Shown: positions 18,211 through 27,517 of the stretch, one piece after another | How the letters are laid out: every line of letters starts with the position of its first letter | How positions within the stretch are numbered: position 1 is the first letter of the stretch | DNA from: CAWATZ01 sp963784995 | GTDB taxonomy: Bacteria > Planctomycetota > Planctomycetia > Gemmatales > Gemmataceae | Assembly (NCBI GenBank): GCA_963784995.1 | Contig: CAWATZ010000002.1 | Span: forward strand, 620,001-684,000 | Direction: 5' to 3' | Length of the DNA stretch: 64,000 nt | Translations under genes and position numbers: made by a program | The notes under the pieces: generated by a model | Seen by the model: the letters and a program-made list of their open reading frames with translations, nothing else | Told to the model about the DNA's origin: nothing | The model's database searches: none

Positions 18211-18258
18211 GGATACCCCTCGACGCAGCAGGAGGCGATCAGCCGGGTCTTTGAATAG
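18211..18258 (+). pseudogene. 3' stump of a second tyrosine integrase gene
   Basis: Reads GYPSTQQEAISRVFE then TAG. This parallels the very end of the integrase at 13680-13727 (YPSTQQEAIKGVFE), with similar but not identical DNA. Nothing upstream of it matches the rest of the integrase. The IS701 element is inserted exactly at this stop codon. Confidence 0.75.
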
Positions 18259-19786
18259 TTCTACTGTGCGATTTCATTTCCGTGGGTACGGATGTTTCGG
18301 GGCGAACCCCAGCTTGGGACGCGGCGGCGGGAACCTTCCTGTTTTCTGATGCCAATGATAGATCCGCGCTTCCTCCGTGCGCCGCAGCACCTTGCTCACT
18401 GTCTCGGCGATGTCACGCGCACTCGGCCGTGGCCGCTGGAGCAACATCGTGAAGATCTGCCGAATCAACGCCACCGTCAGACCCGGATTTTTTTTTCCCA
18501 ACCTGGAGTCGCTCCAGTTGCAGAAACCACAACGCCAGCAACGTCAGGGTCATGTGATGGTGCCACCCGGTCCAACTGCGCACTTCGTAGTGCCCCAAGC
18601 CCACCTCTTGTTTGCCCTCCTGGAACAATTGCTCGATCCGGTGCCGCTCCCCGCGTGCTCCCACGATGGCCACCAACGGGATCTCCTTGGGTGCGTTGCT
18701 CAAGACATACCAGGTTCTTGGGTTCTTCTCCACGCTTTGGATCACCACCAACCGTTCCCGGGTTCCGGGGCGGCCATCCTCGTCCCTGGTCTGCACCCAC
18801 TGCTGCACTGCCTTGACACGCAGCGGCCCCTTTTCCCCGTCCCGGATCGTGAAGTAACGCCTACGCTTCTTGGGTTGCCGGGCGGCCCAGGCCGCCACAC
18901 TCTCCCACTCGGGCAACCGCTCGGCGCCACCCGGTCGGCTGGCAGGTCGCCGTCTGCTCAGGTCCCGGACCTGGGTGTTGCAGGGCACATCCAGGGCGTA
19001 GCGTTCGTGGTCGAAACGCAACCAGGCCCGCAACTCGCTGGCCCGGCCAAACTCATCGTCGCCGACGATCCAGGCGTGGGGCAACTCGCGTCCCGGTCCA
19101 CGCACCAAGTCCAGGCCGATCCGCCATTTCTCCTGGTAAGTGACCTCCTTGGGAACATAGGTCTTGGTGCGGTGTTCCTGGTCGGCAGCCCGCTCCTGGG
19201 GCAAGAACAGGCGAGCCGCCAGGAGAGCCTTGCCCCGAGGGGCAGCATAGCCGAGGAAAACGCCGACCTGGCAGTTCTCGACCTTGCCGAGGTTACCGCA
19301 CCACTGCCTTTGCACGCCGCAGGACTGGGTACCTTTCTTGGCCACGCCGGAGGGATCCAGGATCAGGACGCCCTGGGGGTCAGCAATCTCCGTGTGGACG
19401 TGGCGGCGCAACTCGGCGGTGACAGCGTCGTCACTCCACAGTCCGGCGCCGACAAAGAGTTGCAGGGGCCGGCGTTTTTCGTGTGCCTGAGTGGCAATCG
19501 GTTCGGTGGTTTTGCGTTGCAGGCCGGTGAGTTTGCCGCGCAGGATGGTGTCGGCATGGCAACGCTGCTCCTTGCGGTAGAAGCAGGGGAGGTAGCGTTG
19601 AATAAAGGTCGTGAGGCGCCGGGAACAAGAGTTCACGGTCTCGGGGGCGACGTCGGTCTGCTCAAGCAAGGCTTGGGCTGTGGGATGCTCCAGAATCGTG
19701 GACATGCCAACACTCCTTCAGAAAAACCTGAAGGAAACTCTAGCCAAAACGACGCCCAACGGCTAGGATAAACTCGCACAGTAGAA
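18259..19786 (-). mobile_element. IS701-family insertion sequence, complete ends
   Basis: Terminal inverted repeats TTCTACTGTGCGA (18259-18271) and TCGCACAGTAGAA (19774-19786) are perfect over 13 bp. They are flanked by the 4-bp direct repeat ATAG (18255-18258 and 19787-19790), a target duplication. The element is 1528 bp with a single transposase on the minus strand. Before insertion the integrase stump read straight into the DNA at 19791. Confidence 0.9.
18274..19705 (-). CDS. IS701-type DDE transposase (frame change at an A9 run)
   Basis: The main frame has 430 codons. DDE-type landmarks: LDPSGVAKKGTQ (first Asp), WIVGDDEFGR (second Asp) and RIEQLFQEGKQEVGLGHYEVR (Glu with the YREK-like region). 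At 18488-18496 a run of nine T (A9 in the transcript, GTT GGG AAA AAA AAA TCC) separates it from a second frame. That frame encodes the natural-looking C-terminus LTVALIRQIFTMLLQRPRPS...SKVLRRTEEARIYHWHQ, ending at 18274. With eight As the two parts would be continuous. This is either a homopolymer miscall or programmed slippage. Confidence 0.85.
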
Positions 19787-20040
19787 ATAGGAAGCAACCC
19801 TTCCCTCTGATACCGCAGCAACTCGGCGTGGGGCACGACCCAGCGGGCATAGGCCCCGCGCCCCGACAGCTTCTTCTCAGCGCGGATACGACCGAGGCGG
19901 CACCATTCCCGGCAGGTGAAGCAGGATTTGGCGACGAGCCTGGAGAACTCCTCGATTTCGTAGAAGTCCTTGACCGTCTGCCGCTCGACCAGGATGACGA
20001 GCATCTCTTCGATTTTCTCCAGCCTCTCCTCAACCGTCAT
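19633..20040 (-). CDS. Small HTH/excisionase-like protein, C-terminus replaced by IS701
   Basis: Begins MTVEERLEKIEEMLVILVER (coiled coil), then a winged-helix-like segment YEIEEFSRLVAKSCFTCREWCRLGRI and ..GRGAYARWVVPHAELLRYQREGLLP. This is the layout of excisionase/MerR-fold DNA-binding proteins with a 'helix-then-Arg-wing' core. The native frame ran about six residues past 19791; the present frame enters the IS and stops at 19633. It is preceded 10 bases upstream by the 82-residue gene on the same strand. Likely a directionality factor or regulator of the (second) integrase. Confidence 0.6.
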   Translation of the reverse strand: MTVEERLEKIEEMLVILVERQTVKDFYEIEEFSRLVAKSCFTCREWCRLGRIRAEKKLSGRGAYARWVVPHAELLRYQREGLLPISTVRVYPSRWASFWLEFPSGFSEGVLACPRFWSIPQPKPCLSRPTSPPRP

Positions 20041-20050
20041 AGTCCACCTC

Positions 20051-20299
20051 TCATCTGTCGATTTGTTTGTCTTGTTCTTTGCCCTTGGCCGGTTCCGGTT
20101 CAAGAGCGTCGGTCTTCCCGGCGAGGATCTTCTGGAAGGCTTCCTTCCCGTACCAGTGTGCGTCCTCACGCTTCCCAGCTGCTTCGTCTTGTTGCATTTC
20201 CTTGAACAGGTCAGCCCAGGTCTGGTGGCCATGATCTTTCGGGTCCATGCCTGACATCGGGGTTTCGACAACCGGGATTATTGGCAGCTTGTCTTTCAT
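20051..20299 (-). CDS. Hypothetical protein (82 aa), co-transcribed with the xis-like gene
   Basis: Charged small protein (MKDKLPIIPVVETPMSGM..., then a Lys/Glu-rich tail EPEPAKGKEQDKQIDR). A GGGGGATGAG ribosome site precedes the ATG. No domain recognised. Its spacing to the xis-like gene suggests a two-gene operon. Confidence 0.5.
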   Translation of the reverse strand: MKDKLPIIPVVETPMSGMDPKDHGHQTWADLFKEMQQDEAAGKREDAHWYGKEAFQKILAGKTDALEPEPAKGKEQDKQIDR

Positions 20300-20387
20300 C
20301 TCATCCCCCCAAAGAAAAAAGGGTTCATCCGGGAATTCTGTGGGTAACAGATTCGGCTACAATGGGCTCTGAAGGAGGTTCAGGGCC

Positions 20388-20777
20388 ATGCGCGACATCG
20401 AACTCTATCACCACTTGCTGGGTTTGCAATCGCCTTGGTCGGTGACGCGGGTGGAACTTGCCTCGTCCGAGCAACGGGTCGATGTCTGGCTTGGCCATGC
20501 CGAGGGGGTGCGTTTTGCCTGTCCGCAGTGCAAGAGCCAACTTCCCCTTTACGATCACACCGAGTCGCGCGTCTGGCGGCATCTGGATAGCTGCCAGTTC
20601 CTGACCTTTGTCCATGCACGCATCCCCCGTGTCTGCTGCCCAGACCACGGCGTCCATCAGGTGGAGATTCCTTGGGCCCTGCCCTACGCGCGCCATACCA
20701 GCCTCTTCGAGTGCATGGCGATCGGTGTCCTCCAGGAAACGGACATCCTGGGAGCTGCCAACATCCTGCGGATTAGT
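20388..20777 (+). pseudogene. ISL3-family transposase, N-terminal fragment
   Basis: About 130 residues of an ISL3 transposase N-terminus: MRDIELYHHLLGLQSPWSV, the zinc-ribbon CPQC...C-C pattern (FACPQCKSQLPLYDHTESR, VCCPDHG) and the start of the linker ECMAIGVLQETDILGAA. The DDE domain is absent because the IS66 element begins at 20778. The ISL3 left end probably lies near 20323 (GGGTTCATCCGGGAATTC). Confidence 0.8.
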
Positions 20778-20862
20778 GTAAGCGTCCGGTAAAAACCACT
20801 GTTGCAGCGCCGGGTATGCTCCGAGCATGTTTCGCCCGACCCATGCTCTGGAGGTATCTCGT

Positions 20863-21222
20863 ATGTCTGCCGGTCGATCTCGTGATCCGGACAAGGAGCG
20901 TTTCTGGCGCTCCCACCTCGAACGTTGGCTCGTCAGTGGTCTGTCCATCCGCGCCTACTGCCGCCGCCACCAGCTGGCCGAGGCGTCCTTTTATTGCTGG
21001 CGGCGAACGTTGGCCCAACGCGACACCGACGCCTGCCAGCACCCGGCCTCAGACCCTGTTACCTTCGTCCCCCTGCACGTCACCCCCGAACCTACCGCCG
21101 CCACGCCGAGCCTCGAAGTCGTCCTGGGCAACGGCCGACGCCTGTTCGTTGGGCCAGGCTTCGATGCCGCCTCCTTGCGTACTCTGCTGGCTGTCCTGGA
21201 GGAGAGGCCATGCTCCCCCTGA
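20863..21222 (+). CDS. tnpA: IS66 TnpA accessory protein
   Basis: 119 residues. The IS66 OrfA HTH region is visible as MSAGRSRDPDKERFWRSHLE, then a helix-turn-helix (SGLSIRAYCRRHQLAEASFY) and a W-R-R motif. I chose ATG 20863 because a GGAGGT site precedes it; an in-frame ATG lies at 20827. It overlaps tnpB by 13 bases. Confidence 0.85.
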   Translation: MSAGRSRDPDKERFWRSHLERWLVSGLSIRAYCRRHQLAEASFYCWRRTLAQRDTDACQHPASDPVTFVPLHVTPEPTAATPSLEVVLGNGRRLFVGPGFDAASLRTLLAVLEERPCSP

Positions 21223-21575
21223 CACCACCCGGACGCATTTTTCTCTGCCTGGCCGCCGTCGATTGCCGCAAATCGTTTGACGGGCTGGCGGCCCTGGTCA
21301 GCCAGGGGCTGGGCGACGATCCCCTCTCCGGTGACTGGTTCGTCTTTCGCAATCGACGCGGCGACCGCCTCAAGATCCTCAGCTGGCAGCAAGACGGCTA
21401 TGCCATCTGGTACAAGCGGTTGGAAGAAGGCGTCTTTCGTTTTCCGACCGCACCAACTGGGCAGACTGGACAACTGGAGGTCCGCGCTGCCGAGCTGACC
21501 ATGCTGTTAGACGGGGTCGTGTTGGAAAAGGTCGAACGCCGTCACCGCTACCAGCGGCCGGCAACGACGCTCTAA
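21210..21575 (+). CDS. tnpB: IS66 TnpB (Orf2-family) protein
   Basis: 121 residues with the IS66 Orf2 signature: CLAAVDCRKSFDGLAALV, SGDWFVFRNRRGDRLKILSW and DGYAIWYKRLEEGVFRFP. Its role in transposition is accessory. A GGAGAGG site lies inside the end of tnpA, giving coupled translation. Confidence 0.9.
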   Translation: MLPLTPPGRIFLCLAAVDCRKSFDGLAALVSQGLGDDPLSGDWFVFRNRRGDRLKILSWQQDGYAIWYKRLEEGVFRFPTAPTGQTGQLEVRAAELTMLLDGVVLEKVERRHRYQRPATTL

Positions 21576-21762
21576 GTCCACTTTTCTCTCAGGAGGGCCT
21601 CCTGCGGGAGGCCCTCAGCACTTCAGACCAACTCATTCGCCGACCAGCAAGCAGTGGCTCACTTTCCCTGATTGCTACAGATTGTCTTCAGCACACTTAA
21701 GTTGCAAGCTGTTTTCCAAATGGCGACGAAAAACACGTCGCCGGCTGCTATGATGTCTAAGT

Positions 21763-23517
21763 ATGAGTACTGCCACGACCACCACAACCGCGGCTTTAGA
21801 CGTCCAGCACTTGCCTGACGATCCCGCCGTCCTCAAACGGATGATCGAGGAGTTGCTCGGAGCCCTGGCGGCACGCCAGCGGGAGCTGAGCCAAATCCAA
21901 GTCCGCCTGGACCAGCTGCTGCGTCGTCTCTATGGTCCACGCAGCGAACGATTCGACCCCAGCCAATTGTCTCTGTTTACGCAACCGGATGCGGCGGCAG
22001 CCAACGGAGACGGTCCAACAGGACCAGACGAGAGCAAACCAGCCAAAGCCAAGCGGCGCCACAAGCACGGCCGGCAGCGGCCTCCCCAACACTTGCCTCG
22101 GCAGCGTCGGCTGCATGAGCTAACGGAAGCGGAGCGTTGCTGCAGTTGCTGTGGTCTGCCCCGCGTGGTCATTGGCGAAGAAGTCAGCGAGCAATACGAT
22201 TGCGTGCCGCAGTCGATCTTTGTCATCGAAAACGTCCGCCTGAAGTATGCGTGTGTTGGCTGTGAGCAACGGCGCCGGCAGCTGTCCGAGCAAAGCGAGC
22301 CGCCACCGGCCACGGTGTCTGAGCCGGCCGCCGCGGGGTCCGGCCCGACGGCAGCAACCACTGCTGGGGCCACTGCAACAGCGGACCCCGTTTTGTTCCA
22401 GCCCGGCGTCGTGCTTGTCGTGACGCTGAGCACGGCACCCCTGCCGCTGGAGGGAGTGCCACGCTGCCTGGCGGCGCCCGGGCTGCTGGCTCACGTCATC
22501 CTCAGCAAGTTTGGCGATCACCTGCCGCTGTATCGGCAAGAACAGATCTTCGCGCGGCAGGGAGTGCCGCTGAAACGCAGCACGCTGTGCGACTGGCTGA
22601 AGCAGTCGGCTGACCTGGTGCGGCCGCTCTATGAGTTGCTGCACAGCGACATCAAGAAGTCTCAGGTGATCGGGAGCGATGACACTCCAGTGACAGTCCA
22701 GAGCCGTGGCGTGCGTGCCAGCCATCAGGGTCGTGTCTGGGTCTACCTGGGCGACACGGACCATCCCTACACCGTCTATGATTACAGTCCCGATCGCAAG
22801 CAAGAACGGCCCCAGGACTTCCTGAAAGGCTACCAGGGCTTCTTGCAAGCCGATGCTTACAGCGGCTACGACCAACTGTATGCCGGCGGCAAGATCGTGG
22901 AAGTCGGTTGTTGGGCGCACGTGCGGCGGAAGTTCTTCGAGGCGCAGACGACAGACGCGGCGCGGGCGTCCTACGTGTTAGGAGTGATTCGCCAGTTGTA
23001 TGCCGTGGAGAAGAAAGCGACCCAGCAGAGTGAGGATGCGGGGTTGTCGTTGGCAGAGAGTTGGCAGCTGCGGCAGCGGTTGCGTCAGGAAGAGAGTGTG
23101 CCACTGCTGACGTCGCTAAGACAATGGTTGGAGCAAGAACGAGGCGGAGTGCTGCCGAAGAGTCCAATGGGCGAAGCCATCACTTATGCCTTGAACCAAT
23201 GGCAGGCCCTGGAGCGTTATACGACCCAAGGGTATTTGGCGATTGACAACAACGCGGCGGAAGGCGCCCTGCGCGCGGTGGCGGTTGGCCGTAAGAACTA
23301 CTTGTTCTTTGGCAGCGATGGCGGCGGGGAGACGGCAGCGGTGCTGTACAGCCTGGTGCAGACGTGCAAGCGTCTGGGGATCGAGCCGTGGCGCTACTTG
23401 CGTGACGTGCTGCAGCGTTTGCCGAGCTGTGCAGCGGAGCAACTGCCAGAACTGCTGCCGGACCGCTGGGCGGCGGCGCAACGGCGCGCCAGCGAAGCGG
23501 TCGTGGACAGCGGCTGA
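21763..23517 (+). CDS. tnpC: IS66 transposase TnpC
   Basis: 584 residues. Order of parts: N-terminal coiled coil (LKRMIEELLGALAARQREL), leucine-rich/basic segment, IS66 zinc-binding region (CCSCCGLPRVVIGEEVSEQYD), then the DDE core with GSDDTPV (Asp), LQADAYSGYD (Asp) and the C-terminal DNNAAEGALRAVAVGRKNYLF (Glu) motif. Intact and probably active. About 190 bases between the TGA and the right end carry no gene of their own. Confidence 0.93.
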   Translation: MSTATTTTTAALDVQHLPDDPAVLKRMIEELLGALAARQRELSQIQVRLDQLLRRLYGPRSERFDPSQLSLFTQPDAAAANGDGPTGPDESKPAKAKRRHKHGRQRPPQHLPRQRRLHELTEAERCCSCCGLPRVVIGEEVSEQYDCVPQSIFVIENVRLKYACVGCEQRRRQLSEQSEPPPATVSEPAAAGSGPTAATTAGATATADPVLFQPGVVLVVTLSTAPLPLEGVPRCLAAPGLLAHVILSKFGDHLPLYRQEQIFARQGVPLKRSTLCDWLKQSADLVRPLYELLHSDIKKSQVIGSDDTPVTVQSRGVRASHQGRVWVYLGDTDHPYTVYDYSPDRKQERPQDFLKGYQGFLQADAYSGYDQLYAGGKIVEVGCWAHVRRKFFEAQTTDAARASYVLGVIRQLYAVEKKATQQSEDAGLSLAESWQLRQRLRQEESVPLLTSLRQWLEQERGGVLPKSPMGEAITYALNQWQALERYTTQGYLAIDNNAAEGALRAVAVGRKNYLFFGSDGGGETAAVLYSLVQTCKRLGIEPWRYLRDVLQRLPSCAAEQLPELLPDRWAAAQRRASEAVVDSG

Positions 23518-23632
23518 GCGTGCCGCGGTCCAGGCCGCCCTGCCCGCCAAGCCAAGAAGGACACGTCCGCCGCTGCCCGTCCGGAGTTCGTCCCGGCGAA
23601 CCGTTGGACCGCGCGGCTGCCCACCAGCACCG

Positions 23633-26105
23633 TCATGCCTGGGCAAGCTCTTGGTGCATCCCGAACGTCTCCTCCGTCTTCCCATCCCTGCCTGCGGTTC
23701 GGCGGACGCTTACGGAAATCCCGATGAAGACCTTGTCCACCGTCGCGCCCTGGCTGGCGTGGCTGGTCACAACATACCCGTGCGTCAAATGGCCGAACTC
23801 CCGCGCGATGACCCAGCCGTGATCGACGATAATGTCGCCACGCTTGGTGAATCCCTGGACATTCAGGAGAGAGCCGTTGCTGAGTTGATGCTTGCCGTCT
23901 TTCGTCTTGCCCCTCGCTGTGACGCGGACGCGGTCCCCGACGGCCAGGGCGATCCGCGTCGGCCGGTACGCCTCAAACCGCTTGGCAAGCTGCGTCGGGG
24001 GCTTGCCCCCTTCGCCCACGATCAGTCGCGATCCTTTCTTGTAGCCGGGCGCGTTCTGGTGAAACTGAAGCAGGTATCCCGCCTCATATTCGGTGGGGTC
24101 CGTTTTCTGAGCGTCCGTCAGGTGAGCGGGAGTCCATGCGTCAACCAGGCGTTCCTCACCGATCTTGCCCTGGGCCTTCAGCCCGTCGCGAATCGCTTGC
24201 GTGATCCGGTCGCCTTCGGCATGCGTCGGCGAGACGACGAGGGCGGACTTGGCCAGGCCGCCCCGTTTTGTTTCAGCAACGGCCGCCAGATAGGCCGTGG
24301 CCAGTTGCTTGTCGCGCTGTCCATCCTCTACCTGCTTGATCCAGCCCAGCTTGTCCAGCTCCTCGAATGCCTCCTCGGTCCGTCCCTCGCTCAACGCCTG
24401 TGCCGCTTTCTTGTAGTCACCCTGCTGGCGAAGAATGTCCGTCACCTCGGCCGCTCGCAGCCCTGCCTTCTCCTCCAGCAGCCTGAGCGGCTCGCCAGCG
24501 GCGACACTCCGGTGCTGACGGCGATCGCCGACGAGGATCACACGAGCGCCGACGGCTTCGGCTACTTCAAACATCTTGCCCATGTCCCGGGTGCCGAGCA
24601 AGCTGGCCTCATCGACAAGGATGACGCCGCCTCTGGCCGCTTCCTGCATCTTCTCGTCCTTCAGAAACCTGGCGACAGTGTCGGCATTGGAGAAACCGGC
24701 TTCCTGCCGCAGCACTTCGCGGCTGGCCTTCACCGACTGGGCCACAGCGACCACCGGACGCCCGGCCTCGGCCAGGGCTTCACGGATTTCCTGTTCGAGC
24801 GTTGTCTTGCCCGTTCCGGCGACACCGCGAATAATCATCACCCGGTCGCGGGAACCGAGTACATGGCGGACGGCCGCCTTTTGCCCATCGTTGAACCAAT
24901 CGCGGGAGCAGGGCCGGTCCGGGTTCCCCAACGGGCGGAATCGCCCACGGCCCTGGCGGGCGAAGTCGATCAGCCGCGATTCCAGGGCCAGCATCTCTTT
25001 CGTCGTCGCCATTTTGCGTCCGGCGGCATCACTTCGGATGAGAGGCCGCTGGCCCATCTCGCGCGAAACGCCCTCGACGGTGACGGAGCCAATGCCCCGT
25101 TTCAGGGCTTCGGTGAGCAGCTTGCGTTCCGGCACCACCGCCTCGCGCACGAAACTATGCTCGATGGCGTGATCGACCGCCACTCCCTCGCCACGTTCCG
25201 GCCTGGCAGCAACACGCTCGCGACGGTGAACCGCCGCCAGCGCATCGCGCTCCTTGCCGGTCAGGCGAGCGTTCCATTCCTTGCGTAAGCGTTCCCAACT
25301 GAGCGCGGAGCCCTTCTTTTCGCGGGTCTCGGCCCCGAGTTCGTCCTTGCGCTTAGGGTCGGTGATGCCTTTCTCCTCGGCCACTTTCTCGATCAGGGCC
25401 GTGCGCCGCGAAAATCGTTTGAGCACATCCGCCGGTATCCCCGCGATCTCGAAATCGTCGCGCTTCCGCTCAACCCCGAAGCCCAGATCCTGAATCCGGT
25501 TCGCCAGCCGGACCCGGAATGCCGCCTGGAAGTACGGGGAATCCCGCTTAATATCTGCAAACTGGCCGGCTTTCCAGCGGTGTTCCTCCTCGTCCCAGGT
25601 CGTGTTGAACACGAAGACATGGGCGTGCAAATGCGGGTCGGGGAGGCCGTCCACAGGCCGGGACGTGGTGTGGATGAATTCCGCCCAGACCATGTTGCCG
25701 GTGGTGCGGTCTTCGTCCTTGCCGTCCCATGCGGACGCGGGTTTTCATCTCCGCTTCGATCTCGCGCATCGTCTCATCGACCGCCCCGCGAAACGCATCA
25801 AGGATGCCCTGGTCGCCGCTCATGGCGTAGAGCAGCGAGACCGACTTCGGCACCGAGAACGTGAAATCGTAACCCACCCTCCGCTCGGTGCGCGTTCGCA
25901 CCGTCAGCGGTGTTCCGGTCCGTGGGTCGAGATTGTCGCACAACCGCTCAAAGGAGAATTTGTCTACCGTCCCTTCCAGCCCGAGCCGGGCCGCACCTTT
26001 GCCGCCCCAGGAGCCGACCAGTTCCTGTCCTTCGCTGTAATAGTCCGCCGTCGCGTAATAGCGTTTGGCGGCCGAAGCATTATCCTGTTGCGTGATACGG
26101 ATCAT
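23633..26105 (-). CDS. MobF-family conjugative relaxase/helicase (frameshifted; 3' end lost to IS66)
   Basis: About 820 residues. The N-terminal TrwC-type relaxase starts MIRITQQDNASAAKRYYATADYY, with catalytic tyrosines in the YY pair. It has PKSVSLLYAMSGD and, after a one-base break near 25735, the metal-binding HUH motif DPHLHAHVFVFN. A RecD/TraI-like helicase follows: Walker A GVAGTGKT, then VILVDEASLLGTRDM and VILVGDRRQHRSVAAGEPL. The native sequence ends at 23714 in HASQGATVDKVFIGIS; the last ~25 codons are read from the IS66 end. It nicks oriT and unwinds DNA for transfer. Without the C-terminus the helicase may be impaired. Confidence 0.85.
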
Positions 26106-26120
26106 GCCTAATTTTACAGT

Positions 26121-26159
26121 AGCACAATTTCATTAACGAAATCTTAACGATAATGTGCT
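26121..26159. promoter_or_regulatory. AT-rich inverted/direct-repeat site in front of the relaxase (operator or oriT candidate)
   Basis: AGCACA (26121-26126) and TGTGCT (26154-26159) flank two direct copies of TTAACGA (26133-26139 and 26144-26150). The site lies 15 bases upstream of the relaxase ATG. MobF relaxases are often autoregulated and lie next to oriT, so it could be either. Confidence 0.4.
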
Positions 26160-26830
26160 CCACCGCAGCCAGCCTAAGTTTGCGAGGCTTCCTCTTGTCC
26201 AAATATCACCGCTTCGCCACCGAAATGTCACCAGGCAACTCTGGGCTGAGTTAGACCGCTGGGCGTTGTTTGGGATGGTCCTCGCAGACGCTTGGCGGAC
26301 ACCTGGTTTCACGGCGATGTCGTGAAAGCCGGCCAGAATTGCGAAGCCTCGAAGGGGAGGAGATCGTCCGCACCGTGTCATTCCAAGTCGGGCACCAGGC
26401 CGGCCCCTTTCCTGATCCGCTTTGTCACCGCCAGGTGCCTCACCACTGTCTGCCATTCATTCGCACCAGTAACTTGTCCAATGCTGCCGCGCGGCCTGCC
26501 ATTCAGAAGCGCGTCGCCTTGTGAAAGTACCCTACCCCCCAGCGGTATCCCCCTCACTCCCGCCTTGCATACGCCTTTGCCCTCATCTCAAGCGTTTTCC
26601 AGGATGCTGTTCATTCCTTGGACGCATCCTCCTTCTTCAGCCATGCCCCGCAACAGGGCCGATGGACACAGTGAACGGGCAAGTCTTTTGGCGTTTGCTA
26701 TGCCAAGGAAAAAATCGGTTCCCCCGCGATGCGGTCCCCCCAATTTTTCCCTTGCACCAAAAGCCAGGCCCGTTCTGGAAGGGTGTCATCGGCCCCGATA
26801 GGCGGGGCCTAAACAAGAAGGAGAAAGCAT
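26160..26830. other. Non-coding stretch between relaxase and small-ORF train
   Basis: 670 bases without a gene I can support; short open frames here have no ribosome site or family resemblance. As the DNA between a relaxase and the first backbone gene it is a reasonable place for oriT and the promoter of the rightward transcript. The last bases provide an AAGGAGAAAG site for the next gene. Confidence 0.45.
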
Positions 26831-27229
26831 ATGTCACAGAATGAAACCACGACCAGGAAACGCCCCGATTTCATCGCCTACGCCGTCCGCACGCAGGCAG
26901 AAAACGCCGGGCCGAAATACACCCGCATCGGGGTAGGGTTCAACCTCAAGAACGGCGGCGTCTCAGTCCTCTACGACGCAACGCCCCTGTCCGGCCAGAT
27001 CGTCCTCGTGGACATGGGCAAGGACGAGAAACCCACGGCGATCAGCTATGGGTCGCCCGTTCGCAAGCCCAGCTTCGAGGTGAACATGGTACGCGACGGT
27101 GCAGGCGACACCAGCTACTGGACCGAAGTCGGCTCAGCCTGGAGACAGGACGGCTACGTCAGCATCCAGCTCGAAGTGGTCCCCACCGGAGGCAAGATCA
27201 TCCTCACCCAGCCGAAGGAACGCCAGTAA
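26831..27229 (+). CDS. Conserved element-backbone protein, unknown (132 aa)
   Basis: Strong AAGAAGGAGAAAG site before ATG. The sequence looks like a single beta-rich domain: RPDFIAYAVRT, KYTRIGVGFNLKNGGVSVLYD, IVLVDM, SIQLEVVPTGGKIILTQP. The 'YTRIGxGFxxxxGG..V..D..P..GxIVL' pattern looks like a family carried on mobile elements, but I cannot assign a function. First gene of a rightward train. Confidence 0.7.
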   Translation: MSQNETTTRKRPDFIAYAVRTQAENAGPKYTRIGVGFNLKNGGVSVLYDATPLSGQIVLVDMGKDEKPTAISYGSPVRKPSFEVNMVRDGAGDTSYWTEVGSAWRQDGYVSIQLEVVPTGGKIILTQPKERQ

Positions 27230-27280
27230 TCAACCAGGGGCGGGCTTCGGCTCGCCCCATCACCTGAAAGGAACCAGACC

Positions 27281-27508
27281 ATGACAACACAGCAAGCACC
27301 ACGATACGCCTACTCCCGCGACCGCGACGGCTGCGACGACACGTTTGACATCTTCGACACGCAGACCAGCGGGATCATCGACAGCATCCATTTCTGGGAC
27401 GGTGTGGAAGGCGAAGAAGAGGATGCGGAAGAAATTGCCCGATTGATCGTGCAGGAACTCAACCTCCACGGTCCGCGGCACGTCCGGGCGTTCGATGACG
27501 TGGCATAG
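27281..27508 (+). CDS. Small acidic hypothetical protein (75 aa)
   Basis: GAAAGGAACC upstream of ATG. The protein contains DRDGCDDTFDIFDTQTSGIID and a Glu-rich helix EGEEEDAEEIARLIVQELN. No family recognised. Part of the small-ORF train. Confidence 0.6.
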   Translation: MTTQQAPRYAYSRDRDGCDDTFDIFDTQTSGIIDSIHFWDGVEGEEEDAEEIARLIVQELNLHGPRHVRAFDDVA

Positions 27509-27517
27509 GAGGAGCAC

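Larger units (their letters stand above)
20778..23713 (+). mobile_element. IS66-family insertion sequence
   Basis: Terminal repeats GTAAGCGTCCG (20778-20788) and CGGACGCTTAC (23703-23713) enclose the standard tnpA-tnpB-tnpC set. IS66 elements usually make an 8-bp target duplication, but the flanks here (GGATTAGT on the left, GGAAATCC on the right) do not match. The left flank is an ISL3 transposase and the right flank a relaxase, both truncated exactly at the IS ends. The copy therefore marks a deletion or recombination junction. Confidence 0.9.

Noticed and set aside
23518..23713. Passenger gene between tnpC and the IS66 right end
   Set aside because: Frames there are short or antisense; the relaxase tail read into it is an artefact of the insertion.
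26292..26844. Short plus-strand frames upstream of the first backbone gene
   Set aside because: Pro/Ser-rich composition, no ribosome sites, no conserved motif.
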